A DNA stretch of 64,000 nucleotides from Actinomycetota bacterium (lineage in GTDB: Bacteria; Actinomycetota; Actinomycetes; Actinomycetales; Microbacteriaceae): the NCBI GenBank assembly GCA_009704945.1, contig WLDG01000003.1:22151-86150 (forward strand). Direction: 5' to 3'. Shown in pieces: positions 1-11,364 of this stretch. Both the position numbers and the translations under genes were made by a program. The stretch's first letter is position 1. Each line of letters begins with the position of its first letter. The notes under the pieces were generated by a model. The model worked only from the letters and a program-made list of their open reading frames with translations, was not told the DNA's origin and did not search any database.

Positions 1-294
1 GAATGATGGAACACCCGATAGCGAGTTGCCCATCAGTGACCAGGTGCCGGTGTCGGGGGTATCGAAGCCGGTGAGCAGGTTGAACAGTGTTGTCTTACCA
101 GCACCGTTTGGTCCAATTAGAGCCGTAATTGCATTCTTAGGAACCTCTAGGTGTTCAACATCAACAGCAGTCAGACCACCGAAGGTCTTCTTGATGTGGT
201 CGGCAACCAAGATCGGATCCTTCTTCTGGCAACCAGGAACAGCGGCTCCGATGTGAAGGTCGGTTGATTTCTGAGGACTAGCGTTATTTGACAA
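1..294 (-). CDS. livG: Branched-chain amino acid ABC transporter ATP-binding protein LivG (3' part lies beyond window start)
   Basis: Not in ORF track. Manual minus-strand reading from TTG at 294 gives (M)SNNASPQKSTDLHIGAAVPGCQKKDPILVADHIKKTFGGLTAVDVEHLEVPKNAITALIGPNGAGKTTLFNLLTGFDTPDTG, with Walker A GPNGAGKTT. Directly downstream of livM. Confidence 0.88.
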   Translation of the reverse strand, partial: MSNNASPQKSTDLHIGAAVPGCQKKDPILVADHIKKTFGGLTAVDVEHLEVPKNAITALIGPNGAGKTTLFNLLTGFDTPDTGTWSLMGNSLSGVPSF

Positions 295-1276
295 AGGTCA
301 ACTCCCTCTTATCTCCGAAGATACCCTGCGGGCGATAGATCACCAGCAGCATTAGACCAACTCCCACCAGCACGAAGCGCAGGGTGGAGGCCTGGGTGGT
401 GGACACTGGCAAGATTCCTGAGATCGCAACTTCCGAAAGGACGTTGGTCAAGAAAGCCTGCAGTGTCCAGAACAAGATCGAACCGATAACTGGTCCCAGG
501 ATGGTGGCAGCACCACCCAGTAGCAGCGAGGTCCAGATGAAGAACGTTAGCGAGGTGACAAAGACACCGGGGGAGACGTTGGCAAAGGTGGCATAAACAA
601 TTCCGCCCATTGCGCCATACACGCCACCGATAACCAGCGCCTGCATCTTGTAGGCAAAGACGTTCTTACCAAGAGCACGAATAGCATCCTCGTCCTCACG
701 AATACCCTTGATGACTCTTCCCCAAGGCGAGCGCATCAGAGCCCAGAGTAGAACCACACCAACTACCAGCATGATGATTCCGAAGATCAAGACCCAGAGG
801 GTTTGCTCGTTGTAGGTGAAAGGCCCTGCACCATAGCTACCAGCAGGCAGCGGGTTAGCGTTTTGGAAGCCGGAGCCATCGGTTCTGGTGTTGAAACCAA
901 ACAGACCGTCCGCACTTCCTGTCACATCAGTGAAAGCTGTAGTTAGGAACAGCAGACGAATAATTTCTGCTGACGCAATCGTGACAATCGCCAGATAGTC
1001 GCCTCTGAGTCGCAGAGTTGGAATACCCAGAATCAAAGCAAAGATGATTGATCCCACGATTCCAAACAGCATTCCCGCCCACCATGGCAAGCCAAAGGTT
1101 AGAACTGCAATTGCATAGCCGTAACCACCGATTGCCATAAAGCCAGCAATACCGAAGTTCAAAAGACCTGCGAATCCGAAGTGCATGGCCAGACCCAGTG
1201 CTGCTAGTGAGAAAGCAAGTGTTGTAGGGGTTAGGAGTCCCTGCAGAGTGTTATTGAGAATTGATCCCCAGTCCAT
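284..1276 (-). CDS. livM: Branched-chain amino acid ABC transporter permease LivM
   Basis: 330 aa multi-TM protein with LivM-type motifs (GxxAxLxLRGDYLAIVTIAxAEIIR; VKGIREDEDAIRALGKN); sits between livG and livH. Confidence 0.92.
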   Translation of the reverse strand: MDWGSILNNTLQGLLTPTTLAFSLAALGLAMHFGFAGLLNFGIAGFMAIGGYGYAIAVLTFGLPWWAGMLFGIVGSIIFALILGIPTLRLRGDYLAIVTIASAEIIRLLFLTTAFTDVTGSADGLFGFNTRTDGSGFQNANPLPAGSYGAGPFTYNEQTLWVLIFGIIMLVVGVVLLWALMRSPWGRVIKGIREDEDAIRALGKNVFAYKMQALVIGGVYGAMGGIVYATFANVSPGVFVTSLTFFIWTSLLLGGAATILGPVIGSILFWTLQAFLTNVLSEVAISGILPVSTTQASTLRFVLVGVGLMLLVIYRPQGIFGDKRELTFVK

Positions 1277-1285
1277 GGTTTCCTC

Positions 1286-2584
1286 CTACCCAATCCTTTG
1301 TTTCTTACCGAGCAGACCCTGTGGTCTGACCAGTAGAACCAAAATCAAAACAACTAGAGCACCGACATACTTCAGGTCGGCAGGTATAAGCAGGCTGGAA
1401 GTCTCGATCAAGATTCCAACCACCAGTGCACCAACCAGTGCACCAAAAGCAGTTCCCAATCCACCCAGCACGACCGCTGCGAAGATTAGAAGAAGAATCT
1501 GAGTTCCCATGTCCCACTTGATGCCGGGACGGAAGTAAGCCCAGAGCACACCGGCTAGTCCTGCCATTCCAGCTGCCATGATCCAGACCACGCGGATTAC
1601 CTTGTCCACGTCAATTCCGGAAGCAGCTGCCAGATCTGGATTGTCGGAAATTGCGCGAGTTGCTTTTCCAGTTTTGGTCTTGAGTAGCCAGTAGGCAAAG
1701 CCACCAATCACAACGATTGACAGAGCCATCGAGATTAGGTCGGTGGAGCTAAGAGCAGTGGCTCCAAACAGAGTGACTCTTGGCTCATCGAAGCCAGGCA
1801 GCTGCTCAGTACCACCACCAATGAAGAACTGAATGATGTAGCGAAGTGCTAGCGATAGACCGATCGAAACAATCATCAGCTGAACAATGCCCAGCCCCAT
1901 CTTTCGAACTGGTCGCCAGAGCCCGGCGTCCATCAGCCAACCAAAGCCGGCCGATAAACCTACCGCTATCGGAATGGCTATCCACAGCGGGAGCTGCAGG
2001 ACTACTCCAAAAATCAAAGCGAGAACAGCACCAATGGTCACCATCTCACCGTGGGCAAAGTTGGAAAGACCGGTTGTTCCATAAACCAGCGATAGACCAA
2101 CCGCTGCTAGTCCCAGCATCAAACCAAAGTTGATTCCGTAAACAAGTCTTGCAACTATCTGGTCAAATAACGATGTTGCATTACGAGTACCTTCACCAAT
2201 AAAGAAGTTCTTGGTGACTCGATCGGTTCGACCGAATTCAACTTCTTGGGTGGCACCACCTTCCAATACCGCGATTCCCTCAGGAAGGGTTGATTCATCG
2301 AGTGTGACGTTGTACGTGCCGGTTTGTGGAACGCCGATTAACCAGCGTCCTTTTTCGTCCGTGACGGTTTCGGCGTTGTAGCCGTTTCCATCAACCACGA
2401 TGCGAACACCTTGAATGGGTTCACCATCAATTCGAACGTTTCCTAAAATTGCGGCTTCGTACTCTTCACCAACGCTGTCGGCGCTCGCTGGCATTGCAAT
2501 ACCTAAAACGGCGATAAACGAAAGAAAGCTGATAGCAATCCCTCGAGCTAGCCGATTGGTATGACTGGAAGAGAGGATATTCAC
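1286..2584 (-). CDS. livH: Branched-chain amino acid ABC transporter permease LivH with N-terminal signal peptide and carboxypeptidase-regulatory-like domain
   Basis: 432 aa, GTG start with GGAGG upstream. C-terminal ~300 aa is LivH-like (YGTTGLSNFAHGEMVTIGA; AISDNPDLAAASGIDVDKVI). N-terminus: signal sequence then a beta-rich ILGNVRIDGEPIQGVRIVVDGNGYNAETVTDEKGRWLIGVPQTGTYNVTL module. Confidence 0.9.
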   Translation of the reverse strand: MNILSSSHTNRLARGIAISFLSFIAVLGIAMPASADSVGEEYEAAILGNVRIDGEPIQGVRIVVDGNGYNAETVTDEKGRWLIGVPQTGTYNVTLDESTLPEGIAVLEGGATQEVEFGRTDRVTKNFFIGEGTRNATSLFDQIVARLVYGINFGLMLGLAAVGLSLVYGTTGLSNFAHGEMVTIGAVLALIFGVVLQLPLWIAIPIAVGLSAGFGWLMDAGLWRPVRKMGLGIVQLMIVSIGLSLALRYIIQFFIGGGTEQLPGFDEPRVTLFGATALSSTDLISMALSIVVIGGFAYWLLKTKTGKATRAISDNPDLAAASGIDVDKVIRVVWIMAAGMAGLAGVLWAYFRPGIKWDMGTQILLLIFAAVVLGGLGTAFGALVGALVVGILIETSSLLIPADLKYVGALVVLILVLLVRPQGLLGKKQRIG

Positions 2585-2730
2585 GCGTCCTCCATACTTC
2601 TAAGGGCTTCTCTGCCCTCCCCACCTCGGGGATTAGAAAAGACTAACAGCGTGAGGGAGCTGGTTGAGCCTAAATAAGCCAATCTGCCCCCTGCCGCTAA
2701 TCACCCCCGCTGGGTAGGATTGAGTCTTAG

Positions 2731-4245
<1,515 letters not shown>

Positions 4246-4254
4246 GAATACTTC

Positions 4255-5370
4255 ATGTCAGATATTGAAATTGGTAAGTCGAAGAGCGCTCGCAGGGCCT
4301 ATGCCTTTGACGATGTTGCGGTAGTCCCAACTAGAAGAACTCGCGATCCTGAAGTTGTTTCAACAGCATGGGGCATTGATGCTTTCAAGTTTGAACTTCC
4401 CATCGTTGCAGCACCGGTGGATTCAGCGATGTCCCCTGAGACCGCCATTGCGCTGGGCAAACTAGGCGGTCTAGGTGTTTTGGATCTTGAGGGACTCTGG
4501 ACTCGCTACGAAGATCCTTCTCAGCAGTTAACTGAGATAGCTAATGCCAAAGACGAAGATGCCACTGCTGTTTTGCAGCGCGTGTATGCCAAGCCAATTC
4601 AACCTGAGCTAATTTCTGCACGACTAAAGCAGATCCGCGATGCTGGGGTAACTGTGGCAGGAGCACTTTCACCGCAGCGCACTGCTGAGTTTGCCGATGT
4701 GGTGATCAAAGCCGGCGTTGACATGTTTGTGATTCGTGGCAACACCGTTTCCGCTGAGCATGTTTCAAAGCAGGTCGAACCACTAAATCTCAAAGAATTT
4801 ATTTACAAGTTAGATGTGCCGGTAATTGTTGGTGGTGCTGCTACCTACACCGCAGCTCTACACCTGATGCGAACCGGAGCTGCCGGAGTGCTAGTTGGCT
4901 TTGGTGGTGGAGCTGCAAGCTCAACCAGAAAAGTTCTAGGGATTCATGCCCCAATGGCTACAGCAGTTTCAGATGTAGCAGCCGCTCGCCGAGATTACTT
5001 AGATGAGTCCGGTGGTCGCTACGTTCACGTGATTGCCGATGGTGGTCTTGGAACCAGTGGCGACATTGTGAAGGCAGTTGCCTGCGGCGCCGATGCAGTC
5101 ATGCTCGGCACTGTCTTAGCCAGAGCAGCTGAAGCACCAGGTCGCGGTTGGCACTGGGGACCAGAGGGTGTAAATGCCAAGCTTCCCCGTGGCCAAAGAG
5201 TTTGGGTTGGATCTGAAGGCCCTCTGCAGCAAATTTTGCACGGACCAGCAGAGACGGCCAGTGGCAATGCCAACATCATCGGAGCACTGAAGCGTTCGAT
5301 GGCAACCACGGGTTATTCAGATCTGAAAGAGTTCCAGCGCGTCGATATCATCGTCAACCCTTATCACTAG
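4255..5370 (+). CDS. guaB3: GuaB3-family IMP dehydrogenase-related protein (no CBS domains)
   Basis: 371 aa; AYAFDDVAVVPTRRTRDPEVVSTAWGIDAFKFELPIVAAPVDSAMSP and HVIADGGLGTSGDIVKAVACGADAVMLG; tandem after guaB. Confidence 0.92.
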   Translation: MSDIEIGKSKSARRAYAFDDVAVVPTRRTRDPEVVSTAWGIDAFKFELPIVAAPVDSAMSPETAIALGKLGGLGVLDLEGLWTRYEDPSQQLTEIANAKDEDATAVLQRVYAKPIQPELISARLKQIRDAGVTVAGALSPQRTAEFADVVIKAGVDMFVIRGNTVSAEHVSKQVEPLNLKEFIYKLDVPVIVGGAATYTAALHLMRTGAAGVLVGFGGGAASSTRKVLGIHAPMATAVSDVAAARRDYLDESGGRYVHVIADGGLGTSGDIVKAVACGADAVMLGTVLARAAEAPGRGWHWGPEGVNAKLPRGQRVWVGSEGPLQQILHGPAETASGNANIIGALKRSMATTGYSDLKEFQRVDIIVNPYH

Positions 5371-6114
5371 ATGCAACCGACCTTTTTCCAAGTAGCACGC
5401 CGTCCGAAATGGATTGGCGTGTTACTACTAATGACAATGGTTGCTGCTGTTTTTGCAGGGCTTATGCAGTGGCAGCTTAGTAGGACCTTTACAGTCGTTG
5501 GTCTGACAGAAGAACAACAGCTCCCCAGACCACTTAGTGAATTTGCAATTCCGGGAGAAGTGTTTCCTGAGTCATATGATCGACTAGCAACAGTAGCGGT
5601 TGAGCTTGACCCGGCTAATTCATTTATTGTTGCCAATCGACTGCAACTGAGGGGCGAGAGCCAGGTCGAGGGTTACTGGCTAATTACAAATTCAACAGTG
5701 GTTGAAAATGGTGCCAGCCTCACACTCGCAATTGCCTTTAGTGAAGATCCTGTTGAGCTAAAAAACTTTGAGTTTCCAACTGGCAAACTAGAAATCGCAG
5801 GCTTTGTTGAACCCAGCGACCCGGTTCGTGATGGCGGAGAGTATCTGGGATCGGTTGCTCTTTCAGATTTAGTCAATCGCTATTTCGATGAGCCAACCCC
5901 CAGTTATCCGATCTACCTGATTGTTCAGTCTGGAATTGATATGGAGCTAGAGCCAATTCAAATAGGCATCCGATCACAGCAGGTTGAGATTAACTGGCTC
6001 ACCGCTTTCTATGCGGCTGAATGGCTCTTTTTCGCCTTTGCTGCCTTCTATTTCTGGTGGAGGCTCGTCAAGGATCAGGTCATCAGAGAGCGCGAAGTTG
6101 CACAGTCCAGTTAG
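5371..6114 (+). CDS. SURF1 family protein (cytochrome oxidase biogenesis-like)
   Basis: 247 aa; N- and C-terminal TM helices, RPKWIGVLLLMTMVAAVFAGLMQWQLSR and C-terminal WLTAFYAAEWLFFAFAAFYFWWRLVKD, typical of actinobacterial SURF1. Confidence 0.85.
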   Translation: MQPTFFQVARRPKWIGVLLLMTMVAAVFAGLMQWQLSRTFTVVGLTEEQQLPRPLSEFAIPGEVFPESYDRLATVAVELDPANSFIVANRLQLRGESQVEGYWLITNSTVVENGASLTLAIAFSEDPVELKNFEFPTGKLEIAGFVEPSDPVRDGGEYLGSVALSDLVNRYFDEPTPSYPIYLIVQSGIDMELEPIQIGIRSQQVEINWLTAFYAAEWLFFAFAAFYFWWRLVKDQVIREREVAQSS

Positions 6115-6538
6115 TTTGATTCAAGAATCAGGAATCAAACTCGACTTTTTTGCTGAGAGCGTTGAAGATGCGATTCGGAAATCTGGTCAACTTCTTGAAG
6201 AATTAGGTGCTGTAGAAGACGGCTATGTCGATGCCATGATTCAACGTGAAACCAACTTCTCAACCAACCTAGGAATGGGTTTTGCCCTGCCGCACGGCAC
6301 GCTGGAATCTCAGCGCCTTGTTCGATTCAATCAGGTGTCATTTATTCGGCTCCGAGAGAAACTTGTTTGGGGAGACAGCCCGGTTTCAGTGGTTCTTGGT
6401 CTTGCTGTAAATGGTGACAGCCACGTTGAATTTCTGGGCCACTTTGCTGATTTGGTGCAGGACCAAGCCAAGCGCGCTGTCCTGCTGGAAGCAGGCGGAG
6501 TCGAAGAAATCCTTGCTTTACTAACCCCCAATAATTGA
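6098..6538 (+). CDS. PTS sugar transporter subunit IIA (fructose/mannitol/ascorbate EIIA-2 fold)
   Basis: Active-site context NLGMGFALPHGT. The ORF track start at 5984 lies inside SURF1; TTG at 6098 or 6116 is more plausible. Followed by HPr and EI. Confidence 0.85.
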   Translation: MHSPVSLIQESGIKLDFFAESVEDAIRKSGQLLEELGAVEDGYVDAMIQRETNFSTNLGMGFALPHGTLESQRLVRFNQVSFIRLREKLVWGDSPVSVVLGLAVNGDSHVEFLGHFADLVQDQAKRAVLLEAGGVEEILALLTPNN

Positions 6539-6544
6539 GCCATC

Positions 6545-6573
6545 TTCACATAAGTGCCAACTGAACCTAGGTT
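6545..6573 (+). promoter_or_regulatory. Candidate sigma70-type promoter for ptsHI
   Basis: TTCACA (6545-6550), 17-nt spacer, TAGGTT (6568-6573), ahead of ptsH with AAGGAG SD. Confidence 0.45.
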
Positions 6574-6627
6574 GCTCCAATACCCACCTGCACACTTGCT
6601 ACCATTCCTAGAGACCAAGGAGTACAA

Positions 6628-6897
6628 ATGGCAACTGTTACCGCCACTGTCACAATTGAAGATCCCATCGGCTTTCACGCTCGACCAGCCGGACAAATTG
6701 TTAAGTTGGTCAAAGACTCTGGCCTTGAAATCCGCATGGGACGACCTGGCGAAACTCTTGTCAAAGCAAACTCTCCGCTCAGCCTGATGTCTCTCAAAGG
6801 GAAAACCGGCGAGCAGTTAACTGTCGAGGTTGACACCGACGACGAAGCAAAAGCCCAGGGACTCATTTCTTCCATCCAGCAGTTTCTGAAGGGATAA
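6628..6897 (+). CDS. ptsH: Phosphocarrier protein HPr
   Basis: 89 aa; GFHARPAGQIVKLV (active His) and a Ser46-like region NSPLSLMSLKGKTGEQL. Confidence 0.95.
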   Translation: MATVTATVTIEDPIGFHARPAGQIVKLVKDSGLEIRMGRPGETLVKANSPLSLMSLKGKTGEQLTVEVDTDDEAKAQGLISSIQQFLKG

Positions 6898-6898
6898 C

Positions 6899-8527
6899 AT
6901 GCTGGCCAGTGGAGCGGTTCTCACCGGACTCGGTGTAGGTCTTTCCGCAATCTCGGGCGAAGTTTTCAGGGTCAAGCCTCATCAACCACTGCCGGTGCCA
7001 GCCAAGCACAGCGGTGACAAGCAGAGTGAAATCGACAAGCTGAAGACAGCAATAAGCAATGTTTCTCAAGAGCTTCAGCAGTTAGCTAAAAAAGCCGGAG
7101 AAACCTCTGCGGAAATTTTTGAAGCACTGGAAATGATTGTGCAGGACGAGAGTTTGTTCGATGCAGCAATCACGGAGATTGAGACTGGTTGGGATGCACC
7201 AACTGCATTTGTGAACGCAGTGGAGACTTTTGCAGAACTGCTCAGTGGAGACCCAACCTTTGAAGAGCGACTAGCAGACATCAGAGACCTTGCTAAGCGG
7301 GTTGCTGCCAACATTCATGGCATTTCACTTGGATTGAATCTTCCCGAAGAGGGAAGGTATGTGATTGTTGGCGAAGACTTCTCTCCGGCAGACACTGCGC
7401 AGTTCACTAAGGCAGTGGTTGGAGTAATTACCATTCAGGGTGGCCCAACTTCCCACACCGCAATCATTTGCAGATCAAAGTCCATACCAGCGGTTGTTTC
7501 GTGTGCTGGTGCGGCCGAATTGGTTGATGGGGTGCAGGTGCTGGTTGATCCAGTGGGGGATCGTGTGGTGGTGGAGGGCAAAGAAGCCGATGCCACCCAA
7601 GCAATTTCTTTTGTTGCAAAGTCTGCAGAGCCGATCATTCCAGTCAGAGCCAACATTGGTTCGCTGGAGGACTCCATAGCTGCCGCAACCACAGCAGCCG
7701 AGGGAGTGGGTCTGTTTAGAACAGAGCTGCTTTATCTGCAGAGCACGGCAAAGCCCAGCAAAGAAAAGCAGATTGCCTCTTATGCCGAGATCCTCAAAGC
7801 CGCTCCGGAGGGCCCGATTGTTGTAAGAACTATTGATGCCGGAAGCGATAAACCAGTTCCGTTTCTGGATATGCCTAAGGAAGAGAACCCTGCTCTAGGT
7901 GTTCGTGGCTTCCGACTTGTAGGTCCACATCGAGATTTCATTGTTGATCAGCTTGAGTCGCTTGAGGAAGCTCGCAAGCTATCCGGCCGAGAAGTCTGGG
8001 TAATGGCACCAATGATTGCCCTGACCTCGGAAGCAATTGAATTCGCAGAACTTGCCCGTAAAGCTGGCAACTTCAAAGTCGGAATCATGGTCGAAACACC
8101 ATCAATCATCTATGAAATTCCGAATCTAAAAGGTGTGGTTGATTTCATTTCTGTTGGAACCAACGATCTTTCACAGTATCTGTTTGCATCAGATCGTTTG
8201 CATCCAAGCTTGGGAACACTGCTCAATCCTTGGCAGCCTGCTTTGATTAGGGCGCTGAGTGTGATAGCTAAAGAGTGCGAAGCAGTCTCCATTTATTCAG
8301 GAGTTTGCGGCGAAAGCGCATCTGACCCGGCCTTTGCAGTGGTACTAGCAGGAATGGGATTTGATTCAGTTTCATCATCTAGATCTCAGGTTGGGGCTGT
8401 GCGGACAGCACTTTCTTCGTTGGACAAGTCCCAGGCCCATGACATCTATCAGGCGGTGCTTGCTGCCAAGACCGCCGATGAGGCAAAGTCGATTGCCCTG
8501 GCCAAGCTGAGCTTGCTGGCTGGCTAG
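6899..8527 (+). CDS. ptsI: Phosphoenolpyruvate-protein phosphotransferase (PTS enzyme I)
   Basis: 542 aa; GGPTSHTAIICRSKSIPAVV active-site His and PEP-utiliser domain (EGVGLFRTELLYL; SVGTNDLSQYLFASDR; YSGVCGESASDP). Confidence 0.96.
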   Translation: MLASGAVLTGLGVGLSAISGEVFRVKPHQPLPVPAKHSGDKQSEIDKLKTAISNVSQELQQLAKKAGETSAEIFEALEMIVQDESLFDAAITEIETGWDAPTAFVNAVETFAELLSGDPTFEERLADIRDLAKRVAANIHGISLGLNLPEEGRYVIVGEDFSPADTAQFTKAVVGVITIQGGPTSHTAIICRSKSIPAVVSCAGAAELVDGVQVLVDPVGDRVVVEGKEADATQAISFVAKSAEPIIPVRANIGSLEDSIAAATTAAEGVGLFRTELLYLQSTAKPSKEKQIASYAEILKAAPEGPIVVRTIDAGSDKPVPFLDMPKEENPALGVRGFRLVGPHRDFIVDQLESLEEARKLSGREVWVMAPMIALTSEAIEFAELARKAGNFKVGIMVETPSIIYEIPNLKGVVDFISVGTNDLSQYLFASDRLHPSLGTLLNPWQPALIRALSVIAKECEAVSIYSGVCGESASDPAFAVVLAGMGFDSVSSSRSQVGAVRTALSSLDKSQAHDIYQAVLAAKTADEAKSIALAKLSLLAG

Positions 8528-8530
8528 ACT
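8525..8530 (+). promoter_or_regulatory. Candidate -10 (TAGACT) for a leaderless DUF3817 gene; overlaps ptsI stop codon
   Basis: TAGACT, 7 nt, ATG at 8538; no SD-like sequence between; TAG is the ptsI stop. Confidence 0.4.
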
Positions 8531-8537
8531 TTGCTTT

Positions 8538-8969
8538 ATGTCGGCACCGCTCAAATCGCAAATACCTAGGATTCGCTCAGCCCTGCGCTTTTATAAGGTC
8601 TCCTCTTATATAACTGGTGTCTTTCTGTTGCTGCTAATGATCACCTGGGGTATTCGTCGATTGCCATTTCTAGGGTTCGATCTCTGGCTCGGTGGCCCAA
8701 ATGGCTTTATCACGTTTGAGGACTACGGGGTTGAGGGAGAGGGACTACCGGAAGTCGGTATCAACCTAACGGTATTGATTCTGATTGTTCACGGCTGGCT
8801 CTATGTCGTTTACCTGTTGGCTGACTTTAGAATCTGGACTCTAATGCGCTGGCCAGTGACCAGGTTCCTGCTGATTGCTTTAGGTGGAATTGTTCCATTC
8901 TTGAGCTTCTACACCGAAGCCAAGTACGCCAAGTTAGCTGAGCAAGAGCTGCAGGAGCTGGAGAAGTGA
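8538..8969 (+). CDS. DUF3817-family integral membrane protein
   Basis: 143 aa, about 3 [25 protein letters not shown] and [43 protein letters not shown]; upstream of guaA. Confidence 0.85.
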   Translation: MSAPLKSQIPRIRSALRFYKVSSYITGVFLLLLMITWGIRRLPFLGFDLWLGGPNGFITFEDYGVEGEGLPEVGINLTVLILIVHGWLYVVYLLADFRIWTLMRWPVTRFLLIALGGIVPFLSFYTEAKYAKLAEQELQELEK

Positions 8970-10519
8970 AACCAGTATTAGTAGTTGACTTTGGTGCTCA
9001 GTATGCACAGTTGATTGCTAGAAGAGTGAGAGAAGCGCACGTCTATTCAGAGATCGTCCCTCACAACATCTCGGCCGAGGATGTACAAGGTAAGAATCCA
9101 GCGGCAATAATTCTCTCCGGAGGTCCATCGAGCGTCTATGAAGATGGGTCACCAAAATTAGATCCAAAGATTTTGGAACTAGGCGTTCCGGTGCTAGGCA
9201 TTTGCTATGGCTTTCAGATTCTTGCTCAAACTCTTGGCGGCAGAGTAGATAAAACCGGTAAGCGCGAATACGGAGCAACCAAGTTAGAAATTAGCGATGG
9301 TGGGATTTTGCTTAGTGGGCAGCCAGCTTTGCAGGTTTGTTGGATGAGCCATGGTGATCAGGTTATGCAGGCTCCCGCAGCTTTTCAGGTTCTTGCTTCC
9401 ACCGAGACAACTCCGGTTGCAGCATTTGAATCTAAAGAGAAAAAGATTTATGGAGTGCAGTGGCACCCGGAAGTTAAGCACTCTGAGCAGGGTCAAAGAG
9501 TGCTAGAAAACTTCCTGTATAAGGGTGCTGGCCTTGCCCCCACTTGGACATCAGGAAATGTGATTGCCGAACAAGTTGAAAAGATTTCTCAGCAAGTCGG
9601 CTCTGCCAGGGTTATTTGTGGGCTGTCTGGTGGGGTGGATTCAGCGGTAGCTGCAGCGCTCGTTCACAAGGCAGTCGGGGATCAGCTAACTGCGGTCTTT
9701 GTCGATCACGGCCTTCTGCGTCAAGGTGAAGCTGAGCAGGTAGAGAGAGATTATGTTGCCGCCACTGGCATTCGCTTAGTGGTTGTGAATGCCGAAGAGA
9801 AGTTCCTGTCTGCGCTGAAGGGTGTGAGCGATCCCGAGGAAAAGCGAAAAATTATTGGTCGCGAATTTATTCGGACCTTTGAAGAAGCAGAGCGCAAGTT
9901 AGTTGCGGAAGCCGCCAAAGACAACACACCCATCAAGTTCTTGGTGCAGGGGACTCTCTATCCGGATGTTGTTGAGTCCGGCGGGGGAGTGACTGCTGGA
10001 ATCAAGAGCCATCACAATGTTGGTGGCTTGCCGGACGATCTTCAGTTTGAACTAGTGGAGCCCCTTAGAACTTTGTTCAAAGACGAGGTTCGTGCAATTG
10101 GGGCAGAGCTTGGTTTACCGATGGAGATTGTCTCCCGTCAACCTTTTCCTGGTCCAGGGCTTGGAATTCGAATTGTTGGCGAAGTAACGAAGGATCGACT
10201 TGACCTACTTAGAAAAGCTGATGCAATTGTTCGAGACGAGCTAACCAAGGCCGGGCAGGACAAGCTGATCTGGCAGTGTCCAGTTGTCTTGCTAGCCGAT
10301 GTTAGATCAGTTGGCGTGCAGGGTGATGGCAGAAGCTATGGTCATCCGATTGTGTTGAGACCGGTTTCATCTGAAGATGCTATGACCGCAGACTGGTCCA
10401 GGCTTGATTACGAACTACTAGCCAAAATCTCTAATCGAATTACCAATGAAGTTGAAGGGGTGAATCGAGTAGTTCTCGACATAACCTCTAAGCCACCAGG
10501 CACCATCGAGTGGGAGTAG
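8966..10519 (+). CDS. guaA: GMP synthase (glutamine-hydrolysing)
   Basis: 517 aa; [44 protein letters not shown]-terminal [21 protein letters not shown] overlap with the preceding stop. Confidence 0.97.
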   Translation: MKPVLVVDFGAQYAQLIARRVREAHVYSEIVPHNISAEDVQGKNPAAIILSGGPSSVYEDGSPKLDPKILELGVPVLGICYGFQILAQTLGGRVDKTGKREYGATKLEISDGGILLSGQPALQVCWMSHGDQVMQAPAAFQVLASTETTPVAAFESKEKKIYGVQWHPEVKHSEQGQRVLENFLYKGAGLAPTWTSGNVIAEQVEKISQQVGSARVICGLSGGVDSAVAAALVHKAVGDQLTAVFVDHGLLRQGEAEQVERDYVAATGIRLVVVNAEEKFLSALKGVSDPEEKRKIIGREFIRTFEEAERKLVAEAAKDNTPIKFLVQGTLYPDVVESGGGVTAGIKSHHNVGGLPDDLQFELVEPLRTLFKDEVRAIGAELGLPMEIVSRQPFPGPGLGIRIVGEVTKDRLDLLRKADAIVRDELTKAGQDKLIWQCPVVLLADVRSVGVQGDGRSYGHPIVLRPVSSEDAMTADWSRLDYELLAKISNRITNEVEGVNRVVLDITSKPPGTIEWE

Positions 10520-11355
10520 TTTTGGAAGTTTTCGGCCACCGCGGAGCCTGCGGTTACCTGCCTGAAAACACGATGGAATCGTTTGAGTTGGCTTTTGAGC
10601 TTGGCTGCAGCGCGATCGAATTTGATGTGGTTCTAACTAAAGACTTGGTTACTGTTATCCGTCACGACAGAGACTTCTCCATTACTACCGATATCGCTAG
10701 TCGAAATCTGGCTTCGGTGATGGTCGATGACCTGGAGTTAGCAGAGCTGTCGCAGGTTCGCGCAACCGAGCGTTATCCAGATAGCAGAGCTGAGTCTGCC
10801 TTGCAAAATGGGAAGTATTCGATTCCAACGCTGCGCGAAGTACTGACCAATCCAAAATTTGATGGCAAACATCTAATTGTTGAGCTGAAGTATGGCAAGC
10901 ACTATAAAGAAGCTGGCATCGACATGATTGGCGCTGTGAAACAGGAAATTGAAAAATCCAACGCAGAACAGCGGGGTTTGAAACTAACCATCGAAGCGTT
11001 TGAGTTCTCAGTTTTACGCGAAGCCAAAAAAAGAATTGGAGATTTGGCAAAGTATGTGTTTTTATCTGCTCCCGACATGCTCCCAGAAGAATATGACGAA
11101 CTGACTGACGATCTCCTTGATGAGATTGCCGAGAACTTCGATGGATTATCAGTTCACTACTCGATGATTTTGAAAAGTGATTTAGTGGAACGAACCAAGC
11201 AACGCGGTCTGAGCATGTTTACCTACACCGCTCGTACCGAGACAGCGGAAGGTGAGGTTAGGGCTTGGTTTGAACGCCTTGCCAGTACCGGTGTGGATGG
11301 CATCTTCTGTGATCAGCCTGACCTAATGATCGATGTTGTCAGGTCACTCGCCTAG
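10510..11355 (+). CDS. Glycerophosphodiester phosphodiesterase family protein
   Basis: 281 aa; [37 protein letters not shown] and [12 protein letters not shown]; overlaps guaA end. Confidence 0.9.
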   Translation: MGVVLEVFGHRGACGYLPENTMESFELAFELGCSAIEFDVVLTKDLVTVIRHDRDFSITTDIASRNLASVMVDDLELAELSQVRATERYPDSRAESALQNGKYSIPTLREVLTNPKFDGKHLIVELKYGKHYKEAGIDMIGAVKQEIEKSNAEQRGLKLTIEAFEFSVLREAKKRIGDLAKYVFLSAPDMLPEEYDELTDDLLDEIAENFDGLSVHYSMILKSDLVERTKQRGLSMFTYTARTETAEGEVRAWFERLASTGVDGIFCDQPDLMIDVVRSLA

Positions 11356-11358
11356 GCT
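11353..11358 (+). promoter_or_regulatory. Candidate -10 (TAGGCT) for leaderless pcrA; overlaps GDPD stop codon
   Basis: TAGGCT, 6 nt, ATG at 11365; TAG is the GDPD gene stop. Confidence 0.35.
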
Positions 11359-11364
11359 TTTGTG

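Noticed and set aside
2602-2633. Two short hairpins (AGGGC-TTCTCT-GCCCT and CCCC-ACCT-CGGGG-like) in the livH/guaB divergent gap as a riboswitch
   Set aside because: Stems are only 4-5 bp, with no recognisable conserved aptamer core; insufficient support.
5984-6097. N-terminal 38 aa of the ORF-track IIA ORF (MRLTGSPLSMRLNGSFS...)
   Set aside because: Lies entirely within the SURF1 coding sequence and lacks IIA similarity; a TTG start at 6098 or 6116 is more plausible.
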